In this document: piece by piece, positions 43,917 through 52,299 of the stretch | Layout of the letters: every line of letters starts with the position of its first letter | How positions within the stretch are numbered: position 1 is the first letter of the stretch | Origin: Treponema rectale | Lineage (GTDB): Bacteria; Spirochaetota; Spirochaetia; Treponematales; Treponemataceae | Length of the DNA stretch: 64,000 nt | Reading direction: 5' to 3' | Assembly: GCF_014202035.1 (NCBI RefSeq) | Contig: NZ_JACHFR010000002.1 | Coordinates: forward strand, 124,001 to 188,000 | Notes under the pieces: generated by a model | What the model was told of the DNA's origin: nothing | The model's database searches: none | What the model saw: only the letters and a program-made list of their open reading frames with translations | Made by a program: the position numbers and the translations under genes

Positions 43917-44795
43917 ATGTGGATTGCGCTGGTTTTATTCTACGGAATATGTAAAGGAATCCGTGAAGTCGGAAAAAAAGAAGCATTAAAAACAAGTTCA
44001 ACTTTTGAAGTTCTGCTGATTTATTCAGCCATAAGTTTTTTATTTGTTCTTCCTGATTTTAAAAATGCAATGGGACTTGAGGCAAAATACTACGGATATA
44101 TAGGGATAAAATCTTCCGTAATTTTTCTTGCATGGATTTTCAGTTTTATTGCAATAAAAAAACTTCCCATAAGCCTTTACGGAGTTCTGGATTTATCCCG
44201 GGTACTTTTTGCTTCCTTCTCAGGACTCATTATCCTTCACGAAACGATGAATCTTCTTCAGTGGACCGGACTGGCTTTAGTCTGCATCGGACTTATAAGC
44301 CTGAAATTTTCAAAAAAGAAAACGTGTGAATCTTCTGAAAAAACTCAGAAACCTCAGACCGCTTTTGTAATCCTTGCCTTTGCTTCCTGTGCCCTTAATG
44401 GAATTTCCGGACTGCTAGATAAAATACTCATGCGCCAGATTAACAGTTCCCAGCTTCAGTTCTGGTACATGCTTTTTATCGTGCTGCTGTATACTGCCTA
44501 CTCTATTATTACAAAACAAAACATCCGCATAGTTAAGACATTAAAAAATCCCTGGGTATGGCTCATCAGCATCCTCTTTGTAATTTCTGACAGGGCACTT
44601 TTTATTGCCAACGGAATGGAAGGCAGCCGCATTACAGTAATGACGATGCTTAAACAGTCCGGCACGCTGGTTACGATTCTTGCAGGAAAATTCATTTATA
44701 AAGAAGAAAGTATCCTGCATAAATTAATCTGTGCCGCAATAATAGTTACAGGAATTCTTTTTGGAGTTTTATTTAAAGATGAATTTACAATCTAA
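43917..44795 (+). CDS. EamA-family (DMT) transporter
   Basis: 292 residues from the ATG at 43917, starting MWIALVLFYGICKGIREVGKK. About ten transmembrane helices in two EamA repeats; the first ends LHETMNLLQWTGLALVCIGLISL and the second ends YKEESILHKLICAAIIVTGILFG, a clear internal duplication. Substrate unknown. It faces away from xylB. The IS30-like fragment begins immediately after its stop codon. Confidence 0.85.
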   Translation: MWIALVLFYGICKGIREVGKKEALKTSSTFEVLLIYSAISFLFVLPDFKNAMGLEAKYYGYIGIKSSVIFLAWIFSFIAIKKLPISLYGVLDLSRVLFASFSGLIILHETMNLLQWTGLALVCIGLISLKFSKKKTCESSEKTQKPQTAFVILAFASCALNGISGLLDKILMRQINSSQLQFWYMLFIVLLYTAYSIITKQNIRIVKTLKNPWVWLISILFVISDRALFIANGMEGSRITVMTMLKQSGTLVTILAGKFIYKEESILHKLICAAIIVTGILFGVLFKDEFTI

Positions 44796-44867
44796 GTGCA
44801 ACAAAAGAAAAGACTCATAAAATCAACTATAATGGTGTTTGTTCAAGACATTATTACAGGAGATAAT

Positions 44868-45362
44868 ATGAGTCAGTACAAACATTTTAGCACGAAAGAA
44901 AGAGAATTCATACTGTCCGGAATATCAAAAGGGCTTTCTCTTTGTATGATTGCTAAAGGAATAGGAAGAAATAAATCCACTGTAAGTCGTGAACTGAGGC
45001 GGAATAAAGTAGCAGAATATTACAGTCCTTGTGAAGCACAAAATTACTATTTAGAAAGACGAAGAAACTGCTGTCCGAAGAAAAAACTATTAAATCAAGA
45101 AATATTTAATCTCGTAAAAGATAAATTTCTGAATCAACAGTGGTCTCCTCAGCAAATTTCTGAAAGGCTCAGGCTTGAAAAGATAGAATATTTTGTAAGT
45201 TTCAATACAATCTATCGCGGAATATATTCAGGGATGTTAGATTCCAGGAAACTTTCACACGGTGAAAAGGGAGCAAAAAGACACTTAAGACACAAAGGCA
45301 AGCCAAGGCACAGAAAAGGAAATGAAGAAAAAAGGGGAAAGATTCAGATAACTAACAATATT
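44868..45362 (+). pseudogene. IS30-family transposase, 3'-truncated
   Basis: From the ATG at 44868 the product starts MSQYKHFSTKEREFILSGIS and has the IS30 helix-turn-helix (GRNKSTVSRELRRNK) and WSPQQISERLRLE. Homology stops after EEKRGKIQIT, before the DDE catalytic core. The frame continues by chance to 45569 through unrelated sequence and repeat copy R1. AGGAG precedes the start. No right inverted repeat is visible, so the element is dead. Sequence at 45355-45425, read on the minus strand, encodes a short peptide (TIDEFFAENTDEYAIAPNQ) that may be a leftover of another gene. Confidence 0.85.
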
Positions 45363-45430
45363 GCAGTTGGTTTGGTGCAATTGCATATTCATCAGTATTT
45401 TCTGCAAAAAACTCATCTATTGTCAAAAAT

Positions 45431-45602
45431 GGCAGTTTGTCTATCTAAGCAGGTGGTTTTATGGCAAAAGTACGGTTTTCTGTACCAAACTGTGTCCTTC
45501 CCTAAAAAATTTCTGCCTCAAATCTATCACACTGACTGCGTTTTGTATGCAGGGCTTACGATTTGCTGACATGAGGCAGACAAATTTCTATTGATGGGAA
45601 TA
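45431..45602 (-). repeat. Rhs-cassette repeat, copy R1 (inverted)
   Basis: Reverse-oriented copy of the repeat found at 49772, 51437 and 53375. Read on the minus strand it begins TATTCCCATCAATAGAAATT, directly after the stop of the immunity gene, and ends CTTAGATAGACAAACTGCCA. Unlike R2 and R3 it is not followed by rhs sequence. Confidence 0.9.
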
Positions 45603-45603
45603 G

Positions 45604-46419
45604 TTAATAAACTCTAAAAAATATTGTATTGATACATGTATCCTGATATTTTGTTCCTTCATAGACTTCAAGAATTTCCAGTTCTACATTACTTTCTATT
45701 CTTTCTCCTAAAGTAATTTTTTGAGGAGCGGGCGTATCTTCAAGTTCTATTATCATCGGTTCCTTACTCACATCAAGAAATGTAAGCTTAATTTTTTTTG
45801 GTCGTGAATTTTCTTTATAGAGATATGGTTTTTCATAAGATACGTATCCTGTCATTATGTAAATAACACTATCGTCAATTCCAAATGTTACTTTCTGACC
45901 AATCCCGTTTCCTTTAACATTTTCTACCCAGGGAGTTTCCAAATCCCATGTTCCAATATTTTCTGCAGGATATTCTTTATTTTTTTCTTTTAAATATGTA
46001 CTTGCCTCAAAACATAATTTATTAGGAAGACGTAAAGCCTCATAAGCTCTAAGATTAAAATATCCAAAATACTCAGGTTCTTTTTTATTTTGTTTATAGA
46101 GAAGTAAAACGTCATCAGATGCTATACAAAGATAAGTTGTTCCATTTTCTAAATCAAGAAAAGTTAGGCCGCCATCCTTTCTTTCTCTATATTTGTAACT
46201 TTCAATGATATAGTTTTCAGATTTTTTTCCTTTTTCATAATCAATGAAAGACATAGTATTATCTTTAAATCTGATACTGTGATCTACGCTAACACCAAGA
46301 TCGATGTCATACCATTTATCTTCAAGCGTAAAATCTTTCATATCTATTTTCTGAAAAGTTTCAGCCTGCAAAAAAATTAAATTCACTATAAATAACAAAA
46401 ATAAAATATTCTTTTTCAT
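45604..46419 (-). CDS. Probable exported immunity protein for the rhs tip
   Basis: 271 residues with an N-terminal signal peptide (MKKNILFLLFIVNLIFLQAE). The gene starts 2 nt after the rhs stop codon with AGGAG upstream, the normal place for an Rhs immunity gene. The C-terminal segment VELEILEVYEGTKYQDTCIN resembles the discoidin-like NADase-type glycan-binding domains of other exported bacterial proteins. Secretion suggests that the matching toxin acts in the periplasm or on peptidoglycan. The gene ends 2 nt before repeat R1. Function is inferred from position. Confidence 0.65.
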   Translation of the reverse strand: MKKNILFLLFIVNLIFLQAETFQKIDMKDFTLEDKWYDIDLGVSVDHSIRFKDNTMSFIDYEKGKKSENYIIESYKYRERKDGGLTFLDLENGTTYLCIASDDVLLLYKQNKKEPEYFGYFNLRAYEALRLPNKLCFEASTYLKEKNKEYPAENIGTWDLETPWVENVKGNGIGQKVTFGIDDSVIYIMTGYVSYEKPYLYKENSRPKKIKLTFLDVSKEPMIIELEDTPAPQKITLGERIESNVELEILEVYEGTKYQDTCINTIFFRVY

Positions 46420-46421
46420 GA

Positions 46422-48527
46422 TTATTCTCCTATTGGTAATGGATCTCTTATTATTATTTTTATTTTATCTCCAGCTTTCCATTCCTTAATTTTATCAGTT
46501 TCTTTTGGCTCTCCTCCATGCATATCAAACTCATGCAGAATATTCATAATCTCCTGAAAATTATTAAGCTCTGAAATCTGACATGCTAAACTCTGAGGTT
46601 TTCCATCAGAGCGATATGGAGTATTTATCCCTTTTGCAGTATATGCATTTGGATGAACTAAAACCCATTCTTCATATGCAACACCATTTCCTGTAATTGA
46701 GATTGCACATAAATAACATCCGGACATATTCAATAAAGTTCCTGTATACTCCCCAGCTGGAATTGTCCTGCCTTCATATTTTGGCTCACCATTATTCAAC
46801 TTATCATGATCGGCAGTTGATTGTATTGGAACTTCATTAAGTGATATATCAAAAGCCTTAAGAGTTGCAGTTGAACGATAATACATTCCATTAAAGCCAT
46901 TATCATCTGCGCTTCGCTGTATTTCCAGTACAATATTGTTTTTTAGACTTTCCTTAAAGTTTGAGTCCCCTGATGCTAAATTTGAAAAAGCGGTAACCTG
47001 TTTCTTTTGAGCATCGGTCTGCTCATTTCCATCCGGGTCCACATACTTAACCGGATTATTTCCTGCGTAGTGGTACAAATTGCTGTTGATCGGGTTAAAG
47101 AGACCTCCCATACCCGGTAAACTTCCAGAATCTTTAGCATTTGCCTTGCCTACGGCAGGTATATACTCACCTAAAGCAGGATCTGTTGATATCCAAATAC
47201 TGTATTTTGGATCAAGATAGCGTGCTCCATAGTAATAAAGCCCTGTTTCTTCATCCATTTCCTTACCAGTAAACTTATATGGAAGATACTCATTACCAGT
47301 ATTAGTAGTTTTTTTTATCCAAATTTCACCGTAAGGTGTATATTCCAGTCTTTGATACTCATCACCTTTATAATCACTTATAAGTGAAGCAGAACCTAAA
47401 TGATCACTGTGATAATAATACTGCTTATAATATTCCTCCTGATATGTAGGTGAATTGCCGGAATTTAGTTTTGTAACAATTCTGGTATCACCAAGATATA
47501 TATTTTTCGCATACTGTCCACCGGATACACTATTTCCGCTATCTGTATGCAAAGTCCACATTTTATTAAAATATACTGTTTCTGATGTTTGTGTAAATTT
47601 ATTACTACGTTGTCCATCCTGTCCATAAACATAAGTTGTGCTATAAGTAGAATCAACACTGCTTATCAGCTGATTCTTTTCATTCCATGAATATGAACGC
47701 TTATAACTTACTGACGACTGATTATTATCTGACGATTCTTTATACAATCCCCATCCGTAATCAGTTGAATAAACATTTTCTGTTTCTTCATTTATTGCAT
47801 GTCCATAAGTTATCTTTTCTTCAGACGGTTTTCCATCCTGTTCGCAAATTATATTACCGTTATCATCATATGTATAATATCTATTGCCAACATTAATAAG
47901 GCGATGAGCATAATTTACATTATCATAATTGTACTTTAATTCATAATTTAAATCATCACCAACCTTTTTATCTGGCGTAACATTTTCTGTGCTTATCTTT
48001 GATGTCATATTACCAAGACCAACAGGCCCATTTTCATCAAATTTAAATACTTGATGGTAATTTGAAGTGAACTCTGGAGTAGCGGAAGAATAAGGATTAT
48101 AAACAGAAGTTCCGGAGACATCTATTAACTGGTAAAGAGAATCATATGTATACCTTTGTTCTGTACTATAGTTTCCATTTACGCCAGAAAGACAATCATT
48201 CTTATAATATTGAACATTTCCTACACTATCAAATTCATAATCAATTTTTTGGAATTGAACATTCCATTTATTGTGTGTCTCAATATTTTTAAGCCAACGC
48301 CTTTTTGAGTCATATACATAACTGGTTTTTGTTCCATTTCCATATTCAATATAAATACGCTGTCCATATTCATCATACCCAATATCATTTACATAATTAA
48401 ATGTTTTATTAAAGTTTTTTCCAGTAACAGAAATAACTTGTCCACCCTCATCAGCTGTGTTATAAAAGAAAATGAATTGATTTTTGGATTCGGAAATATT
48501 GATATAATTCAGCCATAAGTAAAGTAA
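46422..48527 (-). pseudogene. 5'-truncated Rhs/YD-repeat gene with intact C-terminal tip
   Basis: The frame is open from 48527 to the stop at 46422 (701 codons) without any start codon or ribosome site at its 5' end; the first ATG is at 48008. It encodes YD repeats (YDEYGQRIYIEYGNG, YTYDDNGNIICE) and the conserved Rhs core end (YHSDHLGSASLISD, YTPYGEIW, GKEMDEETGLYYYGARYLDPKYSIWISTDPA, LYHYAGNNPVKYVDPDGN). The variable tip of about 180 residues follows NEQTDAQKK. It includes RTIPAGEYTGTLLNMSGCYL and WVLVHPNAYTAKGINTPY, distantly like DUF5675, which would suit a cell-wall target. Full-length Rhs proteins are two to four times longer. Confidence 0.8.
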
Positions 48528-48554
48528 TCACATATCAAAAGTTAGAGAGCTACG

Positions 48555-48577
48555 GCGGGTTAAGCCCGCTTTTTTTT
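48555..48577 (+). terminator. Orphan plus-strand intrinsic terminator
   Basis: GCGGG-TTAAG-CCCGC followed by T8. No plus-strand gene ends here: the upstream sequence is the 5' side of the minus-strand rhs remnant. It marks a rearrangement junction or insulates higBA. Confidence 0.75.
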
Positions 48578-48580
48578 GCC

Positions 48581-48610
48581 TTGACAAATATTCACTTTAG
48601 TTCATATAAT
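48581..48610 (+). promoter_or_regulatory. higBA promoter
   Basis: Consensus TTGACA (48581-48586), an 18-bp spacer and consensus TATAAT (48605-48610). The ATG at 48617 lies 6 nt later, with no Shine-Dalgarno, so higB mRNA should be leaderless. Confidence 0.75.
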
Positions 48611-48616
48611 AATTTC

Positions 48617-48997
48617 ATGTGGAATGTTGATTCATCAGATGAATATGATGCTTGGTTTCTGAGCTTGGACGAAGACTGTAAAGAAGCTGTATTACAAAGA
48701 GTTCTTTTACTACAACAGTACGGCCCAAATCTTACTCGTCCTTATGCAGATGTTCTTCATGGTTCAAAAAAATATAAGAACCTGAAAGAATTAAGAAATC
48801 AGACTCAACAACATCTTTTGAGAGTTTCCTATTATTTTGATTCCAAAAGGAAAGCATTTTTGCTTACCGGCGGAGATAAGAAAGGGAAAGATCAAGAAAA
48901 ATTTTACAAGGATTTGATTACAGAATCCGAAGTAATCATCGAAAGACATGAGAAGGAGTTGGAAAATGAAAGACGCAATCAAAATGATGGAAAGTAA
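48617..48997 (+). CDS. higB: HigB-type toxin (phage Gp49-like, RelE superfamily)
   Basis: 126 residues, probably a ribosome-dependent mRNA interferase. The fold signature is KEAVLQRVLLLQQYGPNLTRPYADVLHGSKKYKNLKELR, then LLRVSYYFDSKRKAFLLTGGDKKGKDQEKFYKDLITES, which is typical of the Gp49-like family. I choose the ATG at 48617 because the -10 box occupies 48605-48610. The antitoxin gene overlaps it by 32 nt. Toxin-first order is usual for higBA. The pair lies between the rhs remnant and the orphan cassettes and may stabilise the island. Confidence 0.88.
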   Translation: MWNVDSSDEYDAWFLSLDEDCKEAVLQRVLLLQQYGPNLTRPYADVLHGSKKYKNLKELRNQTQQHLLRVSYYFDSKRKAFLLTGGDKKGKDQEKFYKDLITESEVIIERHEKELENERRNQNDGK

Positions 48998-49271
48998 TAT
49001 GTCTCCCGAAGCTGTTAGAAGAGCTCATATAAAGGCTGAACAGGATATTATGTCAATTCGACTTGCTCAGCTTCGAGAAGAGCAAAATATAAAACAATCA
49101 GAAATGACTAATTTTACTCAGTCATCTGTTTCAAAAATCGAAAAAAGAAAGGATATGAAAATTTCTACTTTAATAGATTACCTGGACAGTCTTGGAATGG
49201 GATTGGAAATAATTACATATCCAAAGGTTGCCGTATCAAAGAAACAAGAAAAAGTTTTGTTGAAAGTATAA
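48966..49271 (+). CDS. higA: HigA-type antitoxin (XRE family)
   Basis: 101 residues. The helix-turn-helix is in RLAQLREEQNIKQSEMTNFTQSSVSKIEKRKDMKISTLIDYLDSLGMGLEI, a regular XRE domain. The N-terminal 30 residues should bind the toxin. The start at 48966 has AAGGAG about 10 nt upstream, inside higB. It neutralises HigB and probably represses the promoter. A strong hairpin follows the stop. Confidence 0.88.
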   Translation: MKDAIKMMESNMSPEAVRRAHIKAEQDIMSIRLAQLREEQNIKQSEMTNFTQSSVSKIEKRKDMKISTLIDYLDSLGMGLEIITYPKVAVSKKQEKVLLKV

Positions 49272-49291
49272 ATTCACATAACAAAAGTTCA

Positions 49292-49326
49292 AAACCGACA
49301 AACCGGTCAAGCCGGTTTGTCGGTTT
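49292..49326 (+). terminator. Perfect 15-bp hairpin after higA
   Basis: AAACCGACAAACCGG and CCGGTTTGTCGGTTT with a TCAAG loop. The T-run is short, so termination may be partial. Nothing recognisable lies between it and 49372. Confidence 0.65.
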
Positions 49327-49372
49327 AACTCATTATTACCATCACCCATGAACACTACATTAAAACCTAAAT

Positions 49373-49765
49373 GTGCTGTATGATTTTCTGAATTTTCAGT
49401 TTTATGTTGCTTTATATTTGTCTGATATTATAACCAAAGAGAAGTGTCTAGATTATATTGGAGCTGTATATCAAAAGTATATTTCATCAAATTCTGGATA
49501 TGAACAAATAAAATTTCCCTATGCAGTATATTTGTATTTAACAAATAAGAAAAAAGATTCAGAACTTCTTTTGAATGAAATTTATCATAGGGACTATGTT
49601 TATAATTATACTAATCCATCTAATAAAGATGTAAAAAATTTTGTGTCAGGAGTTTTACTTTCCAAAGTTAAAATTGAAGATTTTGAAAATACTTTTTATG
49701 AATCTTTATATTATACACTTGATGACGACGAATACATTACCTTGCTTCAAGGACTTTATTCATAG
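49373..49765 (+). CDS. Hypothetical protein, possibly an immunity-gene remnant
   Basis: 130 residues from a GTG at 49373 with no good ribosome site and no methionine elsewhere in the product, which suggests a lost 5' end. The sequence is acidic and Tyr-rich (CLDYIGAVYQKYISSNSGYEQIK, FYESLYYTLDDDEYITLLQGL) and helical by eye. It ends 7 nt before repeat R2, the same place that immunity genes hold before R1, R3 and R4. I do not recognise a family. Base composition is more AT-rich than the housekeeping genes. Confidence 0.45.
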   Translation: MLYDFLNFQFYVALYLSDIITKEKCLDYIGAVYQKYISSNSGYEQIKFPYAVYLYLTNKKKDSELLLNEIYHRDYVYNYTNPSNKDVKNFVSGVLLSKVKIEDFENTFYESLYYTLDDDEYITLLQGLYS

Positions 49766-49771
49766 GTAAAT

Positions 49772-49927
49772 CAATAGAAATTTGTCTGCCTCATGTCAGA
49801 AAACCGTAAGCCCTGCATACAAAACGCAGCCTATGTGATAGATTTGAGGCAGAAAATTTTCAAAGAAGGACACAGTTTGGTACAAAAAACCGTACTTTTG
49901 CTGTAAAACTGCCTGCTTAGCTAGACA
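49772..49927 (+). repeat. Rhs-cassette repeat, copy R2
   Basis: Starts TCAATAGAAATTTGTCTGCC and ends CTGCTTAGCTAGACA, immediately followed by 60 bp of rhs core (AACAGCAATTTGTACCAC...). It contains the 9-bp inverted repeat TCTGCCTCA / TGAGGCAGA. Confidence 0.9.
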
Positions 49928-49936
49928 AACAGCAAT

Positions 49937-50650
49937 TTGTACCACTACGCAGGAAACAATCCGGTTAAGTATGTGGATCCGGATGGAAATGAAATAACAA
50001 TTAAAGGGTTATGGATTGATATTGGAGAAAGCGGATTCCGAGATGGTGCACCACAAGGAATAGCAGGTTATGGAGACTGGATGGATTCTGCCAGTTCTTT
50101 AATAGGATTTGATATAGATGCAATTTCTATTAATGCAGGTAATTGCACTGTAAGGCTTTGGAAGGGAAATTATGCAGGTGTAGCTAAAAATATGCAGGAA
50201 AGATGTTCAAAAAAAGGCTTAAATATTATAGCTGATGCTTTATCAAATATTGGTGGTTGCGGTGGAGAAATAGGATTATATAATAAAGATAATGGTGGTA
50301 TTGGTGGTGGTTCATCAATGAGTCCTGAGCAAATGGCAGAGATGGGGATAGTAAGTACAGAAATTGCTATTGTCAATAAACTTTCTAGAAGAATAATTGG
50401 TCGTAGAAAAGAATCTACACCAAGTTTTTGGACAACTTATTTTAGCTGGGGAAATAATTCTTCTAAGGAAGAAATATTTACACTTAATATATTTAATTTT
50501 AAGGATAAAGATTCAGCATCTTCATTTGCGAATAAACTTAAGGATAACCATGATAAAGCCATTGGTTATAAACATAATAGAAATCTGGACTATAAAGTTT
50601 ATCAAAGGGGAACAAAAGTAACAGTATCATGGGGGGATTCGTATAAATGA
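49937..50650 (+). CDS. Orphan Rhs C-terminal cassette 1
   Basis: Rhs homology opens at 49928 and the first usable start is TTG 49937. The product begins YHYAGNNPVKYVDPDGNE, identical to the core end of the rhs gene at 46.4-48.5 kb, and then diverges at once. The tip (about 220 residues) has LWKGNYAGVAKNMQERCSKK and GGEIGLYNKDNGG, which resemble DUF4474 (IQLWKGxYG ... GxEIGIY). No ribosome site precedes it, as expected for a silent cassette. The stop overlaps the next ATG by 4 nt. Confidence 0.75.
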   Translation: MYHYAGNNPVKYVDPDGNEITIKGLWIDIGESGFRDGAPQGIAGYGDWMDSASSLIGFDIDAISINAGNCTVRLWKGNYAGVAKNMQERCSKKGLNIIADALSNIGGCGGEIGLYNKDNGGIGGGSSMSPEQMAEMGIVSTEIAIVNKLSRRIIGRRKESTPSFWTTYFSWGNNSSKEEIFTLNIFNFKDKDSASSFANKLKDNHDKAIGYKHNRNLDYKVYQRGTKVTVSWGDSYK

Positions 50651-51450
50651 AAAAAATAATTAGTTTTTTTATTTTAACTTTGATTTTTTTATTATCTGGC
50701 TGTGATTTTATTAATAAACGATTGGAAAAAAAAGTAAAAAATGTTCTTACTGAAATAAGAGAAAATGCTGTAAATCATATGACTGAAGAGCAAAAAGAAA
50801 ACAGAAGGATGTATTATGCAATCAATTGGTATGAAGACAATCCCTTACTTTTAAAGGAATTATTAGAAAATGGACATAATCCTGATTTATGTTTTGGTGA
50901 ATGCGGGTGGATTGAATCAAATCCATTATTGTTAGTAGCAGAAAGTCATTATACTACTTATTATAGATTATTACGTGGAGAAAAAATTCCAGATCCAACG
51001 CCAGACGTGCAGGTATTAAATCTTTTAATAGATTATGGTGCTGATATTTCTTTGTATCCTTATGTTTTTGTAATCGTATATGACAGTTTCTTTATTGGCA
51101 AAAAGGGATATAAAGAACAGGTCTGCTATGTAGAAGATACCAACAGACTGTTAAAGGCATTTTTAGACAAGGGTGCAGATGTTAATGAAAAAGGCAACGG
51201 TAAGGCGTTTGACTGGCAGACATATAAAGATGAATTATCCTATAACGAATTTAAGAAAATGTGCAGGGCAGATGATGCAACAACGCCACTATATGAAGCA
51301 ATAAAAAAAGGAATGATGTGGGAAAGCCAGGTGGATTTGCTTCTTGAATATGGGGCAATACTTGATGAATCCTGCTTAAAAGCAGCCAAATTAAGCAACG
51401 ATAAAGAGATGATAAAAAAGATAGAAAGTATTTATTATTCCCATCAATAG
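50647..51450 (+). CDS. Ankyrin-type lipoprotein, probable immunity protein 1
   Basis: 267 residues with a lipoprotein signal (ILTLIFLLSGC, Cys19). Ankyrin-like units are YEDNPLLLKELLENGHNPDL, LNLLIDYGADISLYP, LLKAFLDKGADVNEKG and VDLLLEYGAILDESCL. Ankyrin immunity proteins are known from polymorphic toxin loci. ATGA overlap with cassette 1 couples the two genes. The last codons (SHQ-stop) are contributed by repeat R3, so the gene end and the repeat join are one event. Confidence 0.75.
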   Translation: MKKIISFFILTLIFLLSGCDFINKRLEKKVKNVLTEIRENAVNHMTEEQKENRRMYYAINWYEDNPLLLKELLENGHNPDLCFGECGWIESNPLLLVAESHYTTYYRLLRGEKIPDPTPDVQVLNLLIDYGADISLYPYVFVIVYDSFFIGKKGYKEQVCYVEDTNRLLKAFLDKGADVNEKGNGKAFDWQTYKDELSYNEFKKMCRADDATTPLYEAIKKGMMWESQVDLLLEYGAILDESCLKAAKLSNDKEMIKKIESIYYSHQ

Positions 51451-51600
51451 AAATTTGTCTGCCTCATGTCAGAAAACCGTAAGCCCTGCATACAAAACGC
51501 ATCCAGTGTGATAGATTTGAGGCAGAAAATTTTCAGGGAAGGACACAGTTTGGTACAGAAAACCGTACTTTTGCCATAAAACCACCTGCTTAGCTAGACA
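51437..51600 (+). repeat. Rhs-cassette repeat, copy R3
   Basis: Starts ATTCCCATCAATAGAAATTT inside the last codons of the ankyrin gene and ends CTTAGCTAGACA, directly before rhs core sequence. It is the most complete plus-strand copy and is very close to R1. Confidence 0.9.
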
Positions 51601-51609
51601 AACAGCAAT

Positions 51610-52299
51610 TTGTACCACTACGCAGGAAATAATCCGGTTAAGTATATTGACCCTGATGGAAAACAATCTTTAAGTTTTAGTTTTCAGGATTTTATAAATT
51701 TACTTGATAGCGCTGGAGATCCAAGTGTAAAAGTTTATAATGAAATGAGAAGAGCTGATAGTGGAGATGAATTTGCAAAGGCTCGTTTAAAATATATTTT
51801 CCATGAAGCAAGTAAAGAAACTTTAAAACAAGCATCTTCAAAATTAAGTGATATGGCTATTATTAGTCTTTGTATGGGATTTCCAGAAGGAACAACTGTA
51901 TTTGGAAATGCAGCAGGTGCTTGTGATCTTGCCTTAGCAATAGATTCTCTTGTGACAGATTTAAGTAATTCAAAAAACATGAGTGATTGTTTAAATGCTG
52001 CAAAAAACTTTGGTACGACAGGAAGCGTAGTTATTGCAGCCTTTGCTTGGGGGGAAGTAACAAAAAAAAGTGCAACCGCAATTTCGAATGCCATAAATGT
52101 AAAAATTGGAAGTACAGGACGTTTTTATGAACTAGGACATCGTGGATCTATAAAGTCAAGAGAAGGATTTAGAAAATTACTAGAGAAAGATATTGCATCA
52201 GGTTATTTTGGACAAGAAATTATTCCAAATGCTCCTCTGATAGTACAAGAAGCAATGAAAGTTTATGATGCGATAAAGGAAACTGAAAATGAAAAATAA
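51610..52299 (+). CDS. Orphan Rhs C-terminal cassette 2
   Basis: Begins at TTG 51610 with YHYAGNNPVKYIDPDGK, the same rhs core end, then a new tip of about 210 residues. The middle is Ala/Ser-rich with hydrophobic stretches (MAIISLCMGFPEGTTVFGNAAGACDLALAID, GTTGSVVIAAFAWGEV), a common pre-toxin region. The last 55 residues (GSTGRFYELGHRGSIKSREGFRKLLEKDI) should be the toxin, family not recognised. It overlaps the next gene by 11 nt. Confidence 0.7.
   Translation: MYHYAGNNPVKYIDPDGKQSLSFSFQDFINLLDSAGDPSVKVYNEMRRADSGDEFAKARLKYIFHEASKETLKQASSKLSDMAIISLCMGFPEGTTVFGNAAGACDLALAIDSLVTDLSNSKNMSDCLNAAKNFGTTGSVVIAAFAWGEVTKKSATAISNAINVKIGSTGRFYELGHRGSIKSREGFRKLLEKDIASGYFGQEIIPNAPLIVQEAMKVYDAIKETENEK

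Noticed and set aside
45430-45569. Conserved ORF inside the repeat copies (peptide ending LPQIYHTxCVLYAGLT)
   Set aside because: It stays open in R1, R2 and R3, but R2 and R3 have no start codon or ribosome site on that strand. Copies are close relatives, so openness is not evidence of coding.
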